Below are positions 1-11,700 of a stretch of DNA of 64,000 bases, piece by piece. The translations under genes and the position numbers were made by a program. This DNA is from Blasia pusilla. Its lineage: Eukaryota > Marchantiophyta > Marchantiopsida > Blasiales. The notes beneath the pieces are model-generated. The model had not been told where the DNA came from, ran no database searches, and saw only the letters and a list, made by a program, of their open reading frames with translations. Position 1 is the stretch's first letter, and each line of letters begins with the position of its first letter. The stretch is taken from positions 13,578,001-13,642,000 of the forward strand of contig CM114272.1 in the NCBI GenBank assembly GCA_050084515.1, written 5' to 3'.

Positions 1-1985
1 TGCAAATAGAGGAAAACGTGCACGATGCATATGATTGGGTGGAAATCCATCACGTGGAGCGATTGCAATCTAAATTATCCAATCCGGAATTTCGGAGGAC
101 AAGAATCCACAAGATGCTCCCATTTCCTCGCATTTGTAGAATACTTTTGGGAAAATCTACAAAAAAAATCATTTCGCGAATCGCGATCACTTCCTCCACT
201 ACTACTTCCAAGACAATTTACAAAGTAGTTCCCCTCCCAAAGTGTAGATAGCATTTATTGCATGTGAACAATAAATACTGTCGGTTCTGATATGTTTCTC
301 AGGCTCCAATTCAGAGATTAATCGTGAGCGGAAACGGATCAGAGTTCTGAGATGAAATCAGAGCATGTCTGACAGCCGCTAACGACGGCGCAGGCGGGAT
401 CAGAGGCTTCGCGAATCCATAGGATTCTAGGAAGCCTCGTCGGACCTTTCCCTTCCTACTGTGAAATTGAGGATCCGTAGGACAGCTATTAGGACTCCTC
501 ACAGGAACCCTCGCCATGACTTTTGTTCGCTTTCCCGTGCCCAGCGAACGAACCTTCCTGACATCGTTTTTTGTCTAGAAGATCCGCATCACGTCTGTAC
601 ATCCGTCTCTGTGGACTCTAGAAGCGGCGCGAAAAAGTCGAGGTACTCGCATGTCGGCGTCGAGCACGGCTTGTATTCCGGGGGAGGATAGATTATGCGC
701 TTTACCAAACATCCGGCTATTATGAGATGATGGGTTTAGACAAGCCTCATTTCTAAAAGCAGAAAGCCCACATTTTTCCCACGGTGTTGACACATGTCCG
801 TAAGGAAAAGAAAGGAAAAGAATGAAAGATTAAAAAGAAAGGATTTAATAAGGAGAGAATTAAATTAAATGGAGAGGGGAATGGAGGACAACTTATAGAA
901 ATGGATCTTATTATTTATGGAAAAAAACGAATATATCCTTTTTCCAATTGCATCTCTCAATATTTTTTGAATAAAATTATTTTGATTATCTCTTTTCCAA
1001 AATAGAGATTAAAATTTTCTCCCAATCTCATTTGAAAAAAATAATTTTAAATCAGCATGTCTTCCATAATTTTGAAGAGAAAATATTGTCCCATTGATGT
1101 CCTACTATCTTTTTCATTTTTCCCAAAAGGAAAATTAATTTTCCCTCAACTAAACTTTAAACTATATTTTTGTCATAATTTGTTGGCATGAACGTTACGT
1201 TTTTTTTTAAATGCAAATGAGAAAAGAAAAAAAAGACTTTAGAAGATTGCATGGGGAAAGATATTTGAATTTGAGTTGATTATAGTTAATTAATATTAAA
1301 AATAAAAATAAAATCCTAATTATATACCTCACCTATTCTTGTTTTCTACTTAGTATAGGGTAAAATTAAAACAAAAATCATGAATTGGCTTCATGGACAA
1401 ATCTGAAAGAAGTCATTCACTCTTTGGTCTTCAAAGTAAGCTAGTGCCCTTAATAGTATGATTATATGTCAACTCCAAATATGGCCCTTGCCACATCAAA
1501 AGGGAATCATCAACTTGGTTGTTAGTTCTTACGGAATACTTTTGAACTATTGAAATATTTCAATTCTAGCTTGTTAAAATTCTCTACTTCCTTTCTAGTG
1601 TGCAAAACTTCGTATTAAGACTACTAAACTCAAATAGTCTTCTAAACATCAATTTTTAAAACACATTTAAGAAAATAATAACTTTTATAATAGCTCATAT
1701 GTAATTTTTTGACTTATTCACTTATTCTAGAATTTTTTTAAAAGCATAGGTAAGGTTCATGAAAGTTTACTAACTTGTCCTTGGATTCCAACATATATGG
1801 CTTGTAAGCATTCCATATTGAATAGTATATATTTTGTCAATATTTCAATTATAACTTCTGTTTATTAGAGGTTGAAACAAATTTTTAAATGGATTTTTTT
1901 ATTCTTATTTTGATGTGCTTATACACATCATTACACGTTAATGATGATATTTTGATATCATATTAATTCATGACATTTAAATATT
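1..1985. other. AT-rich intergenic DNA, no gene seen
   Basis: No open frame here exceeds about 77 codons and none resembles a known protein. From about 800 the sequence becomes strongly AT-rich with long A and T runs, typical of non-coding plant DNA. No tandem repeat or transposon domain was recognised. Confidence 0.6.
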
Positions 1986-1989
1986 GAGA

Positions 1990-2530
1990 TGATCTAGTAT
2001 CAAAATATCTCGAATCGCCTCCCTAGGTTGTGGTTAGGTCCGTCTAACTCTAGATAGTCATCTATCCCTATCTACTATGACAAATGTCTTTAGGATACTA
2101 AGAGAAAAAAAATCCCGATGCTCATGTGACCTCATTGTTAGTCGTCTTCTTGTTATCCACAACACAAGTCTAGATCCATAACAACCTAATCTCTACTTTA
2201 TATAAATCTGGGCCATATCCATCGGTCCTAAGGAATCCTAGTGAGAGTTTACGTTGGACATGCCATGCACCACCCTTTCGAACACCCATCGCACACTAAA
2301 ATAGTGACTATACCATGTGCAAAACCATACAACATACAATACAAGCATGCATAAACTACTATTGAGCTTGGGTCAAATGTACCATCAATGTCAAGAAGGT
2401 GACATGACGTATAGTTACGTACATGGTTCTTCCAAACCATACCATTGCGTCCCTCCAAGAAGAGAACCTCAATTGGCAACACATCACGTATTCTTAAAAT
2501 GATAGGTCGTACACTTACATCCAACATTGT
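1990..2530 (-). pseudogene. Decayed gypsy pol fragment with degenerate PHD-like segment
   Basis: This is a relic of the C-terminal part of a Ty3/gypsy polyprotein. Read on the minus strand from about 2527 it gives a stretch parallel to the better-preserved copy at 63.66-63.99 kb: an LRxRDVLP-like start, an LEGRNGMVWKNHVRN-like segment, a DGTxDPS motif, then a cysteine-rich tail containing CDGC and GWCMAC. Several PHD zinc ligands are altered; one CxxC knuckle now reads CMLY and the GWH histidine is lost. The plus-strand text also aligns by eye with 20.6-21.1 kb and 63.5-64.0 kb, so this is one of three copies of a family in the window. It is truncated and unlikely to be functional. Confidence 0.6.
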
Positions 2531-2819
2531 AGGTGTCGTCTGCTATAACTAGACGTAGTCTCCCCTCATGAAACCTGTGGATTGTCAGTTGGTAATCACC
2601 TCCCCGAATAGTCGTATACCTCAAAGCAATCAACAAGTTCTCAAATGTCATGGGCATAACTCTCCCAAATATGCTTCAGTGTATTTTAATTATGAGTCAA
2701 TCGATCTATGTGTTGGGAAGATTGGTGTTGTGTTGTTTGTAGATATGATCAGCGATGTGGATTATGTAGCGATGTGTATGCGCATGACAACTTGGGAGAG
2801 GGAAGGGTTCAAGGGGATA

Positions 2820-3045
<226 letters not shown>

Positions 3046-3520
3046 TATGCACATTATTTGGAGAGACATTGCTATCAGATTGATACTTGATTTACAAAGA
3101 GAGAATGAGATATTGAGAGCTCTACAATATGGGAGCTTGCTGGTGTCTTCTTGTTGTACACGTTTGCAACCATGTTCCCTATTGTAGCGGCTCATGGGAG
3201 TCCTCACAAGAACAAGAGCCACTCAATTTTGATGTTTCTTTGTAGTTTTTTAGTACGAGAGAGTGGTGCGGAGAAGCATTGCCCATTTTTTGGTCGAAAT
3301 TGAGTATGGGGGTGGAATGTTCCATGTTGCTGCTCTTGGGAGCACCATGTAGCTTCCATAAATCTTGGGTCAATACCCACTAGCTAAAGTTTCCACTTGA
3401 CTTAACCCTTAAATCACTTTTTCCCCTTGTCCTATGCACTAAGATAAAATGATTTCTTACTTTTTTTCTACCTCTCAACTAAGAATTTTACCAAAAAAAT
3501 TGAAATTTCTCCTTCCTTCA
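3046..3520. other. Non-coding, no gene seen
   Basis: Only short frames occur here. A stretch near 3190-3215 (reverse complement) weakly resembles the duplicated segment at 3.89 and 4.20 kb, so this may be part of the same repeat. Confidence 0.4.
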
Positions 3521-3890
3521 CAGGTTGGGAGCCCATGGAAATGGTCACAACTTCCTGCTCAGATGTCCAAATATCACGCACCCTTTCTTTGAAAACGTGC
3601 ATAACTTCCCGACATATGACATCATCAAATTTGTTTCCTTATTTGATCTTCCATTAAAATCTGGTGGCAACTATTGTGCAGCCCGTGGCCTCCTCTCATA
3701 CGAAAAATTTGGCAACGCTCCCTTGCTCATTTCTCCCACAAAAAAATGAGAATTTATCAAAATAACTCTAGTAAGTGTTGGTGCTACAAGGTTTCCCTTA
3801 GAGCACCAGCACTGAAAACCTCGTTGCCATACTCAAATGCTATCAAAACTTGGGCAACTCTTCCATGCACCACTCACTCGTGCAAAAACC

Positions 3891-4264
3891 TGCATAACAA
3901 AGCACACAAATGAGCAGCTCTTGCTCCCGTTAGCACTCCCATGAGTCCCTGCACGAAGAACACGTATCTGCATCTATATCCTTGGGCAACCCTCTCTACC
4001 ATAGGAAAGAACGGACTCACAAAGATCTCAAATCGATTGTCTCCCTCTCCATAACTGTGAGGTTTCCTAGAGATGGACTGCCTCCCAACGTTTCTGTCAA
4101 ATTCCATACCCGTTTTTAGACTCTCCCTACCCAAACCCAATTCCATGCTCATGGGCCATGAGCTCTGAACCAATCGAGAAACACTTCCCAATTTGTGTGC
4201 ATAACAAAGCACACAAATGAGCAGCTCTTGCTCTCGTTAGCACTCCCATGAGTCCCTGCATGGG
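3891..4264. repeat. Direct duplication of a ~65-bp segment
   Basis: The segment beginning GCATAACAAAGCACAC at 3891 recurs at 4199 with only a few changes over about 65 bp. The copies lie about 308 bp apart in the same orientation. No TIR or coding frame explains them; they may be ends of a small decayed element or a local duplication. Confidence 0.7.
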
Positions 4265-4399
4265 GAAGAAAACCCTTCCTTACCATGGAACGGGCAGAAA
4301 TCTCGGATGTTGAGACGATTTTCATGCTCCAACCTCTTACATCTCCTCACACAGAAGAGGTTGCCTTTTTCATGGAGAAACACACATCGTATCTTACTA

Positions 4400-6440
4400 T
4401 TTCCCTCCATTCTTAGTGCCTACGCAGATAGAGGGCTGACCAGTACATTGAGTGAACACTCCACTCATGACTGCTGAGGAATAACTAACGTTGGAAATCT
4501 CAACGAAGGAGATCCAAGACACAACTCGTGTCAAGGACAAAGTAGCAAGGATAGTGGATGATAGTTGAGATGAAATGGATCACCCAGATTTGATCGCACC
4601 AAACCCCCGCCACTATGTCAAGAAAAAATGAGGCAATGTAACAAGGAACGACTACACACAGAAGTCACGCATTCAACCAAAGTTATACCATATCTAGAAG
4701 TGGCATCCATCACCAATTGGTTCTTTGAATTATAAGCAACATGGGAAAGCTTCCAAGCCAACCAGATTATAGCATACAATGATGCAGGCATCAAGAGAAG
4801 AGCAAGAGAGATGGATATCCAACAAGGATTTGAACCTCCTTAAATGAACGACTCAGAAGACAACTTTGGAATTGGAGATGGTCACTTTGAGGGCTAAAAA
4901 CCTACAATTGAAGGACTTAGCTGCCTGCTTCAAAGAGGATAACACTTAAATAGGGAAGGTAATGCGAGAGTACCGCCTAACTGGGAAAAACCCTATAAAT
5001 CCTAGTAGAACCTAGACAGAAGTAGTTGGCAAGAACTTGGCCACAACACAAATCATTGAGGTTGCAGCATAAGAAGCCAAAGAGGTAGCAAAAGAGGAAG
5101 GAGATAGAGTTATAGAACTCCAGGATAGGAAAACCATGGAACTCAATCTAATTATCATGGGATTGAACTTTACAAAAGAAGAAGATAGTAATTCAGTATT
5201 GCAAGAAAAAGTCTTCATAACTCTAGGGTTCACACTAGCAGTCACCTTTACAGGGATCAGACTTGGGAAAGAACCAGGTGACCAACCAACACCAATGTTG
5301 GTACAATTTGATCCCTCACAACAGGGACCAGCGATGGAAACGAGGTTAGCCATCCTCCATAATAAAGCTATCCTAAAAGGATCCACTATCCGTATTTTTT
5401 CACATTTGACCACTAAGGAAAGAGCAGCACTCCCTATTGAAAGAGAAAAGGTTGTGGTTGCCCGCAACAAGGGTATTTGGAATGAACTCAAGGAAGGAAA
5501 ACCCACAATACCAATACCTAGAAGACACAACAATGCAGCAGCAAAACTACAAACAAAAGTAGCAATGAGCGAAAAATTGGATTCCAATAAGGGAATTAGC
5601 AATTCTACAACATGGAGCCAAGCCTTCAAGGAGACAAACCTCCGTGACAAGACCTCCCTATGGGGAATGGTGGATGGTACAACTCTCCCAACCCTGGTTT
5701 GACAAGGACTGCAAAGAGGCACGTAGGGAGCTGAATCACTCGTTGAGGGGGGATCCACACTCTCTACACAATCAATTTAAGCATAACACTTACAGGCAAT
5801 TGGTATGTAGGAACAAACACAAATACATTGCCATCAAGATCACGATGTTCATAGAATAGATGAAATACCAATCGGCCAAATTCTGGAGAATACTCAAGAG
5901 TAGACAAAACAACATTCCCACAAGAACTACATATCTGGACCACATATGATACCCAACTTTACCACTCGAACACTATTGCTCCCATTGACCCCTAGCTGAA
6001 TGGTATTTGAGATTTACTGGACCCCTTTACTATTGAAGATATCACATCAAGTCTCAAAAGACTCCATAACAAACCAGAAGATGACATGGGGTTCTAGGTT
6101 CACATGTTCAAATTTGCAAGTAAGGCAATTGACCGAACCCTCACTAGGATGTTCAATACTGCAATTCAACATGGATTCCTACTAGAATGGCAAATGATTA
6201 CAATCTACCCATTGCTTAAGGCTAGAGACCCTATCATACCATCCAACTAGAGTTTGATCATGTTGAGCTCCCTCATGGGATAATTGTATGGGCTACTGCT
6301 AGAAAGGAAAATCAACGATTGGGCTGAAGAAAAGAAAGTGCAAGCCTGAGGACAAGCAAGTTCTCGACACTCATATAGCATCGTGGATCACCCTCTCACA
6401 CTTCGAGTATAGATTGAAGAAACTTCCCAGTCCAAAATTG
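4400..6440 (+). pseudogene. Degenerate L1-type LINE (ORF1p-like segment plus RT)
   Basis: This is a relic of a non-LTR retrotransposon on the plus strand. An open frame of 188 codons at 5136-5702 resembles the C-terminal region of L1 ORF1p-like proteins: a MGLNFTKEED start, a P-rich LVQFD strand, then R-A-ILHNKAILKG, IRIFSHLTTKER and an R-rich helix. Directly downstream, after frame changes, come WFDKDCKEARRELN and a helix rich in K, R and Y. Next is a reverse-transcriptase-like stretch to about 6430 with HKPEDDMG-, EWQMITIYPLLKARDP- and LLLERKIND-like pieces interrupted by stops. The endonuclease expected between ORF1p and RT was not seen, so the copy looks internally deleted. Assignment rests on motif order, not on a search. 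Confidence 0.6.
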
Positions 6441-6589
6441 GTCACAAGCCTAGTAAACTGTTGTGTTATTTTTTGGACTTTGTCACATCTTAGTAGCCGA
6501 TAGGTAGATATCTATCGTGGTGACGGCTTAGACATCCATCGGACTTTCGTGAGTGTAACTTCTTCCCAAGATGTTGGATGAGGTTGGTG

Positions 6590-6965
6590 ATAGTGTGTTG
6601 CATCGGGAACATCGTTTAAGGGTATTTCCCTATTTTGGTTTTAGTCCATCAGGTGATCTGTTGATCGAGTCAATGGTCATCATGTTAACGTTGGTAGGGT
6701 AATTTTTGGGGGAAGAGCCTCTTGGCTCTTCTCGAGGGTATAAGAGAGGGAGAGATGGCTTTCTCAAGCCATATTTCTCATGATGAGCCTTAGGAGCACC
6801 TCTCTTGTATGTACGTGTGTGGGTGTGTAGGAACTAGGGTGCTAGCATCCGATTTCCCTAATAGCGGAGGATGGATGTGGTTTGATATGCGGATGTAGAT
6901 TCATGAGTGGAGTTTAAGGCCGGGTGAGCCATTTTTACTAATCAGATTTTACATGAGAAAGATGC
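6590..6965 (+). repeat. LTR-like repeat (inverted partner at 15.8-16.1 kb)
   Basis: About 370 bp match the reverse complement of 15775-16140 over their whole length, including a CCCTATTTTGG block, a TTTTTGGGGGAAGA block, the GAGATGGCTTT block and the AGCCATTTTTACT end. Size, dispersal and the TATATATAAG box visible in the partner suggest solo LTRs of one retroelement family. No coding domain is attached to either copy. Confidence 0.65.
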
Positions 6966-8159
6966 GAGAGGGCAAGGGGGAATTCTTTGGCAAGCGAGTT
7001 GCCTCGGTTGGGATCCCTTGGAGACCCGTGTGTGGCGTTTGTTTGTCATTCTTATGTTTGGGAGGCCGTGCGCCGAAGTGCTGGCCAATTTTCTCACATC
7101 TTGTTGGTGCAAGTTGACGGGGGACATCAGTAGAGTGTAGCAAGGAGTGTAGCGATGGGTGTTCGTAAGTGAGCCTCAACTGAGGGTGAGTGGCGAATGT
7201 CGGGAAAGAGGAGAGAATGCTAGGTCAAGTCATCTTAGTCGCCGTGAGGGTGACCAAGGTAGGGCATAGTCGTTTGCATTAGGGCATATACGTAGTCGCG
7301 CCAGTAGCCATAGGGTTGACAGAGTGTATAGGCATGGAGGGGGCAGCTAGATCGCATGGCAGGAGAGTTAGGTCACATACACGCGCAAGGAGACGGTGGG
7401 AAAGGAGACGAATCCGAGAAGGATATGGCCAAGCATCGTGATACGCCCAAATTGATAGTAGAAACAGGAGTGCAAGAAGGGGTTAGGTGCCATAGGAGTG
7501 TGGGCTCAGATAGAGACACAGCGTTAGACGGCCGCCATGCATAGCTAGGGCACGGGGTGTAGCAGGAAGGAGGATGCGGGCGGATGGAAAGGTATCAAAA
7601 AGGGGACCATGTAGGTCCGCATGAGGGATCTAGGGACTCGGATAAGGAGGGGCCAAGAGCCATTATGGCCCCAAAATAGGTGGAAGGCAAGAGGAAAGCC
7701 ATGTACAGCGGCATAGGGATACGTGTTCCTGCAAGGGAGCGCCTGAGAAAGCTGGGAGAGCAAGCGCTCACAATAGTCAGAGAATTCAGAGCACTTATTG
7801 CTCCCATCGTGTCCCCCTGTGTTGCGGGTTCAAGTGACGGGTGTCCCAAACCCCTTCCCCCCATCGGGATCAGAATGCTCTATACCTAGCTACATTTTCC
7901 CGGCAACGATGACTCTCTTGGATGGTCCGGGATGCTCACGGATATCCGCAGACGGATATCCGAGAGCAATGTGGATGGTATGTGGATGGTAGGATGTGGA
8001 TGGTGTGGATGATACATGTTCGTTTTGAAATTCAAATCTCAAAGTCCAACTTATAAAGTCGTCGTAGCGGAGGACGGTGCAACTGCGGAGGACGGAGCTA
8101 CAGCCACTGATTTTATCCGTGCAGATTTTCAATCAACTGCACATCCTGCACATTGACCC
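6966..8159. other. Purine-rich unassigned DNA, no gene supported
   Basis: Overlapping frames of 60-90 codons exist on both strands but none shows conserved motifs. The sequence is G-rich on the plus strand from 6950 to 7700. Around 7933-7966 there is a short palindromic repeat of GGATATCCG. Nothing recognised. Confidence 0.5.
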
Positions 8160-8164
8160 TGCAC

Positions 8165-8400
8165 AAATCCATTGCAGAAATTTGCTCTCCGTTGCAAAGA
8201 TTTCCCCTCTGTTTGCAGAGATTTCCCCTCCGCTTGTAGAGGTTTTCCCTCCATTTGCAGAGGTTTCCCCTCCGTTTGCAGAGATTTCCTCTCCGTTTGC
8301 AGAGATTTCCCCTCCGTTGCACAATTTTGCCCTTCGTTGCATAATTTTTCCCTTTGTTGCAGAAATTTGCTCTCCATTGGAGAGATTTTCCCTCCATTGA
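8165..8400. repeat. 21-bp minisatellite
   Basis: About ten diverged copies of a unit close to CCGTTTGCAGAGATTTCCCCT are arrayed head to tail. The unit is a multiple of three, so every frame stays open and creates spurious reading frames on both strands, with an RRGNLCK heptad on the minus strand. I treat it as non-coding. Confidence 0.85.
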
Positions 8401-9290
8401 TCGTCGCAGCCAGAGTGCTTTCGGTTCGTAACGTATTAGTTTTTCTCCGAACTTTGGAGATGAACGTGTTTATGAACACATTCATCTCCGGAGCGTATGA
8501 AGGGCCGGTTGGATGGGTGAATCGCCTATCGATTTTCTTGTTTGTTCTGTAGGGTTATAAGATGACACAGGCAAAGAATTAGGGGAGGTCTGCCTCACAG
8601 TTCTGTGCTTTTTTTTTAATCCGTAGAGTTGCATTTCCGGAATGCCTTACGTTTCTTACAATTGGGCCAGATCACACTAATGTCCAATTGATTGCAGTTC
8701 TTTCTTAAATAGACGGGGAGTTACTTTTCGTTGTCGCTTTACCTATATAAGTGTATTTGGTGGCGCATGTTACTCAGTCATGCGTTGTGATTCAGCCTCT
8801 GGTGCTTGATTATGTATTTGGTGGGTCAGTTGATCTCTGTAGTTACCTTCTTCTTGAAATCTCTTTATTTCCATTGATAAGTTCAGAATATATCGTGAAG
8901 TTGTATTAGATGGGTTCTGATGTTGCATGTGACCATGTCATTCAGAGATTTTCCACCAATGGCCGATTGCCGATATGGAAAGTTGTGGCTCTCGTAGAAG
9001 GCTTTTTTATGGGCTCCTTCGCCCTTTTTTCCTTTGGGTTTCTTTTGTATCGTAAGAATGAACTGAGAATCACTATTGAGGTTCTTGCTACATTCATGAA
9101 GATGTCATCCGTGTAGTTCCCTAAACTGAGTGCGTATTGCATTTGAGAACATGGACATGGCTGGAATAGGCTAGCAAAAGGAAGGCATTCCAGCTATCTT
9201 ATAGGGTATGTAGCGACATGTGATCTACTTCAAATGTTACTTCAAATGTTACTTTAAATATTACCCATCAAATGGAAAACATTTTTTCTT
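8401..9290. other. Unassigned DNA upstream of the tandem array
   Basis: A 68-codon plus frame at 8910-9116 contains a hydrophobic stretch but no recognisable family motif. The rest holds only short frames. It could be 5' untranslated or promoter sequence of the element that follows, but nothing shows this directly. Confidence 0.4.
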
Positions 9291-9296
9291 TTAATG

Positions 9297-10148
9297 GAAA
9301 TCCTTGTACCATTCTTTACCCACGCAAATAGAAAATAGATATAAAACTATAAAATACAGTGAATGGATACATGGACAATATGGTAAGCATTCCATCTTAG
9401 AATGAAGGACGCCGAGAAATTAGGGGAAAATTCACAAGATTATCGGTAAGATTGTGGTAAATAGAAAGCATTCCAATATTTTTAAAAATGGAAATCCTTG
9501 TACCATTCTTTTACCCAAAGAAATAGAAAACAGATGTAAAGCTACAAAATAAAGTGAATGGATAAGTGGACAATATGGTAAGCATTCCATCTTAGAATTA
9601 AGGACGCCGAGAAATTATTGGAAAATTCACAAGACTGTCGGTAGGATCGTGGTAAGCAGAAAGCATTCCATCTTGCACACTCATTACTCTCGAAGAAAAT
9701 AAATTTTTTCTATAAAATTGGAAATCCTTGTACCATTCTTTTACCCAAAGAAATAGAAAATAAATGTAAAGCTATACAATAAAGTGAATGGATAAGTCGA
9801 CAATATGGTAAGCATTCCATCTTAGAATTAAGGACGTCGAGAAATTATTGGAAAATTCATAAGACTGTCGGTAGGATCGTGGTAAACAGAAAGCATTCCA
9901 TCTTCCACATACATTAGACTGAAAGAAAATAAACTTTTTCTATAAAATTGGAAATCCTTGTTCCATTCTTTTACCCAAAGAAATAGAAAACAGATATAAA
10001 GCTATAAAATAAAGTGAATGGATAAGTGGACAATATGGTAAGCATTCCAGCTTATAATTAAGGACGCCGAGAAATTATTGGAAAATTCACAAGACAGTCG
10101 GTAGGATCGTGGTAAACAGAAAGAATTCTATCTTCCACACACATTTCA
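9297..10148. repeat. ~231-bp tandem array (about four units)
   Basis: The phrase GGAAATCCTTGTACCATTC starts near 9296, 9489, 9719 and 9949 (TTCCATTC in the last). Each is followed by the same long unit containing GTGGACAATATGGTAAGC and GACTGTCGGTAGGATCGTGG. The first unit is shorter (about 193 bp) and the others about 231 bp. The array ends about 10 bp before the first ATG of the methyltransferase-bearing gene region at 10155, so it may act as a repetitive promoter or be terminal repeats of that element; this is inference. Confidence 0.85.
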
Positions 10149-10154
10149 CATGCC

Positions 10155-11419
10155 ATGACAATGCTTTGCTGGTCGAAGATACAGGCCGCCAAGAAGAGCG
10201 CTACATTGGAGCTGGAGCGGAGGGAGAAAGTGTCTGTGTCTGAGCGTGCAAAGTTCATCCAAGGTGCAGTATCTGCAGCTACAAAGTACACGGCAAGCAA
10301 GATGCAGCGCTACATCGCCATTCTCAACCCCGAACTTGGCCCCGATTTCTACAAAGAGCTGAAGGCGATAATCAAGCGCCAGCGGAAGAGGGATGAAGAT
10401 CCGCATGGTCGGATTGGGGAGAAAGTGTCTCTCGATTGCGTGCATTGATTTGCCTTGTCTGGAATTTGGAATTTAGGAGAATCCGAGTGATGAAAATCAA
10501 TCTCGAGGGCACAGAGGCCCAAAAGAGGGCGGCACACCATCCTCCGGGTATCGCTGATCCAATAATCTCCCACTAGCTCCGTGAATGGTCTTTCTGGGAC
10601 GCGTTGCGGCTTCTCGGGAAGTCCATGCTTGTGAGTCTCCAAGCGGAGCTGAAAAAAATAAAGCCAGTTCTGGAGGAAGCAAACTTGGAGAGTGTTGAAG
10701 ATTTTGAACTTTGGCTGGATGACATGGGGGACAAGCCCATAAAAAACCCAGGTTTCAGGACGATGTTCAAGGATCGCATCCTCCCTCAGGCAGACCTTGA
10801 TGAAGAAATAGAGGCGAAGAAAAGGGATTTCGCAAAAAAGAAGCGAGATCTTCAGGAGCAGGCGGACGATGCATCTCGACTAAGAGCTGCCCAACGCATG
10901 GTGTTCAGGTACCTCTTCCATTGTAAGAATGCTGGTACATGGCAAAAACTACCGGCAGCTTGCAAATTGTGGGCTTCTCCGCTTGATGGAGAGACATTTT
11001 CCATGTACGACATGGAGATGGCTCAAAGCATGTCCGATTGGGAGGTGGAGAATTTCCCGATCTTGCTGGACTTCAACGACCCTGAGGACATAACCGAGAA
11101 AGATCTACGCCTACTCTATGATGCAGTGGCCGCAGGTAGGGACGACATTCCCAATTTTGTGCAGCCTGAAGACTTTTTCGAAGGAGATGCGGAGGAGCAA
11201 GCCCTGGAGACAGCGGAGTTGGTGTCCAAGGTCGTCACCGCCAAGGAAAAATCTACAACGGGTCTCAAAGCCAAGGCGAGGGGATCGAAGAATTCCGAGG
11301 CCGAGTCTTCCCAAAGAGAGGGTGAAAATTCAAGGCGAGAGCCAGAATCGTCTAGGCGAGCGAGGAGAGAGGGTCGGACCACGTCCTCCGCAAAAATAAT
11401 CCACCAGAGTTTGAGGTAA
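10155..11419 (+). pseudogene. N-terminal charged coiled-coil region of a methyltransferase-bearing element gene
   Basis: Two plus-strand frames, 10155-10448 and 10622-11419 (first in-frame ATG), encode lysine-, arginine- and glutamate-rich helical protein. The second runs 265 codons. It contains a predicted coiled coil (EEIEAKKRDFAKKKRDLQEQ), a central patch with a cysteine and tryptophans (YLFHCKNAGTWQKLP), an acidic segment (DFNDPEDITEKDLRLLYDA) and a low-complexity tail of SSRR and SQRE repeats. I recognise no family. It lies between the 231-bp array and the methyltransferase motifs on the same strand, with frame changes between the pieces. I infer they were once one multi-exon gene or a gag-like plus methyltransferase polyprotein. 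Independent small genes are possible. Confidence 0.45.
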
Positions 11420-11700
11420 TAGAGACCCCAACAAGCTGACTGCAGACTCGGGAGAAGCGGAAGCGAGAGGTGCCAAGGTTGTCCCAAGGAGCAGACTAGG
11501 ATGTGGAATACACTCCATCATCCTTGGGAAGACATAGAGAAACAACAACTCGGACAAGCGTCATCATTCACTGCACGAATCTTCTGGATGAGCTAAAAAG
11601 TTTCAGTTCCCAAGCGTCGACACCCACCATCGAGAAATTTCCAACGCCAAGACAGAAGCTTCAACAAAACGGGCACGCTCCCTAGACGGTCCATGGGGAA

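Noticed and set aside
5012-5758. 248-codon minus frame
   Set aside because: It is antisense to the LINE ORF1p-like segment, whose plus-strand protein has the recognisable motifs.
8165-8400. Possible CRISPR-like array
   Set aside because: Units are contiguous with no spacers and diverged; eukaryotic context. It is a minisatellite.
8113-8552. Several overlapping frames of 69-126 codons on both strands with heptad repeats
   Set aside because: They arise from a 21-bp minisatellite whose unit is divisible by three; no start context or domain.
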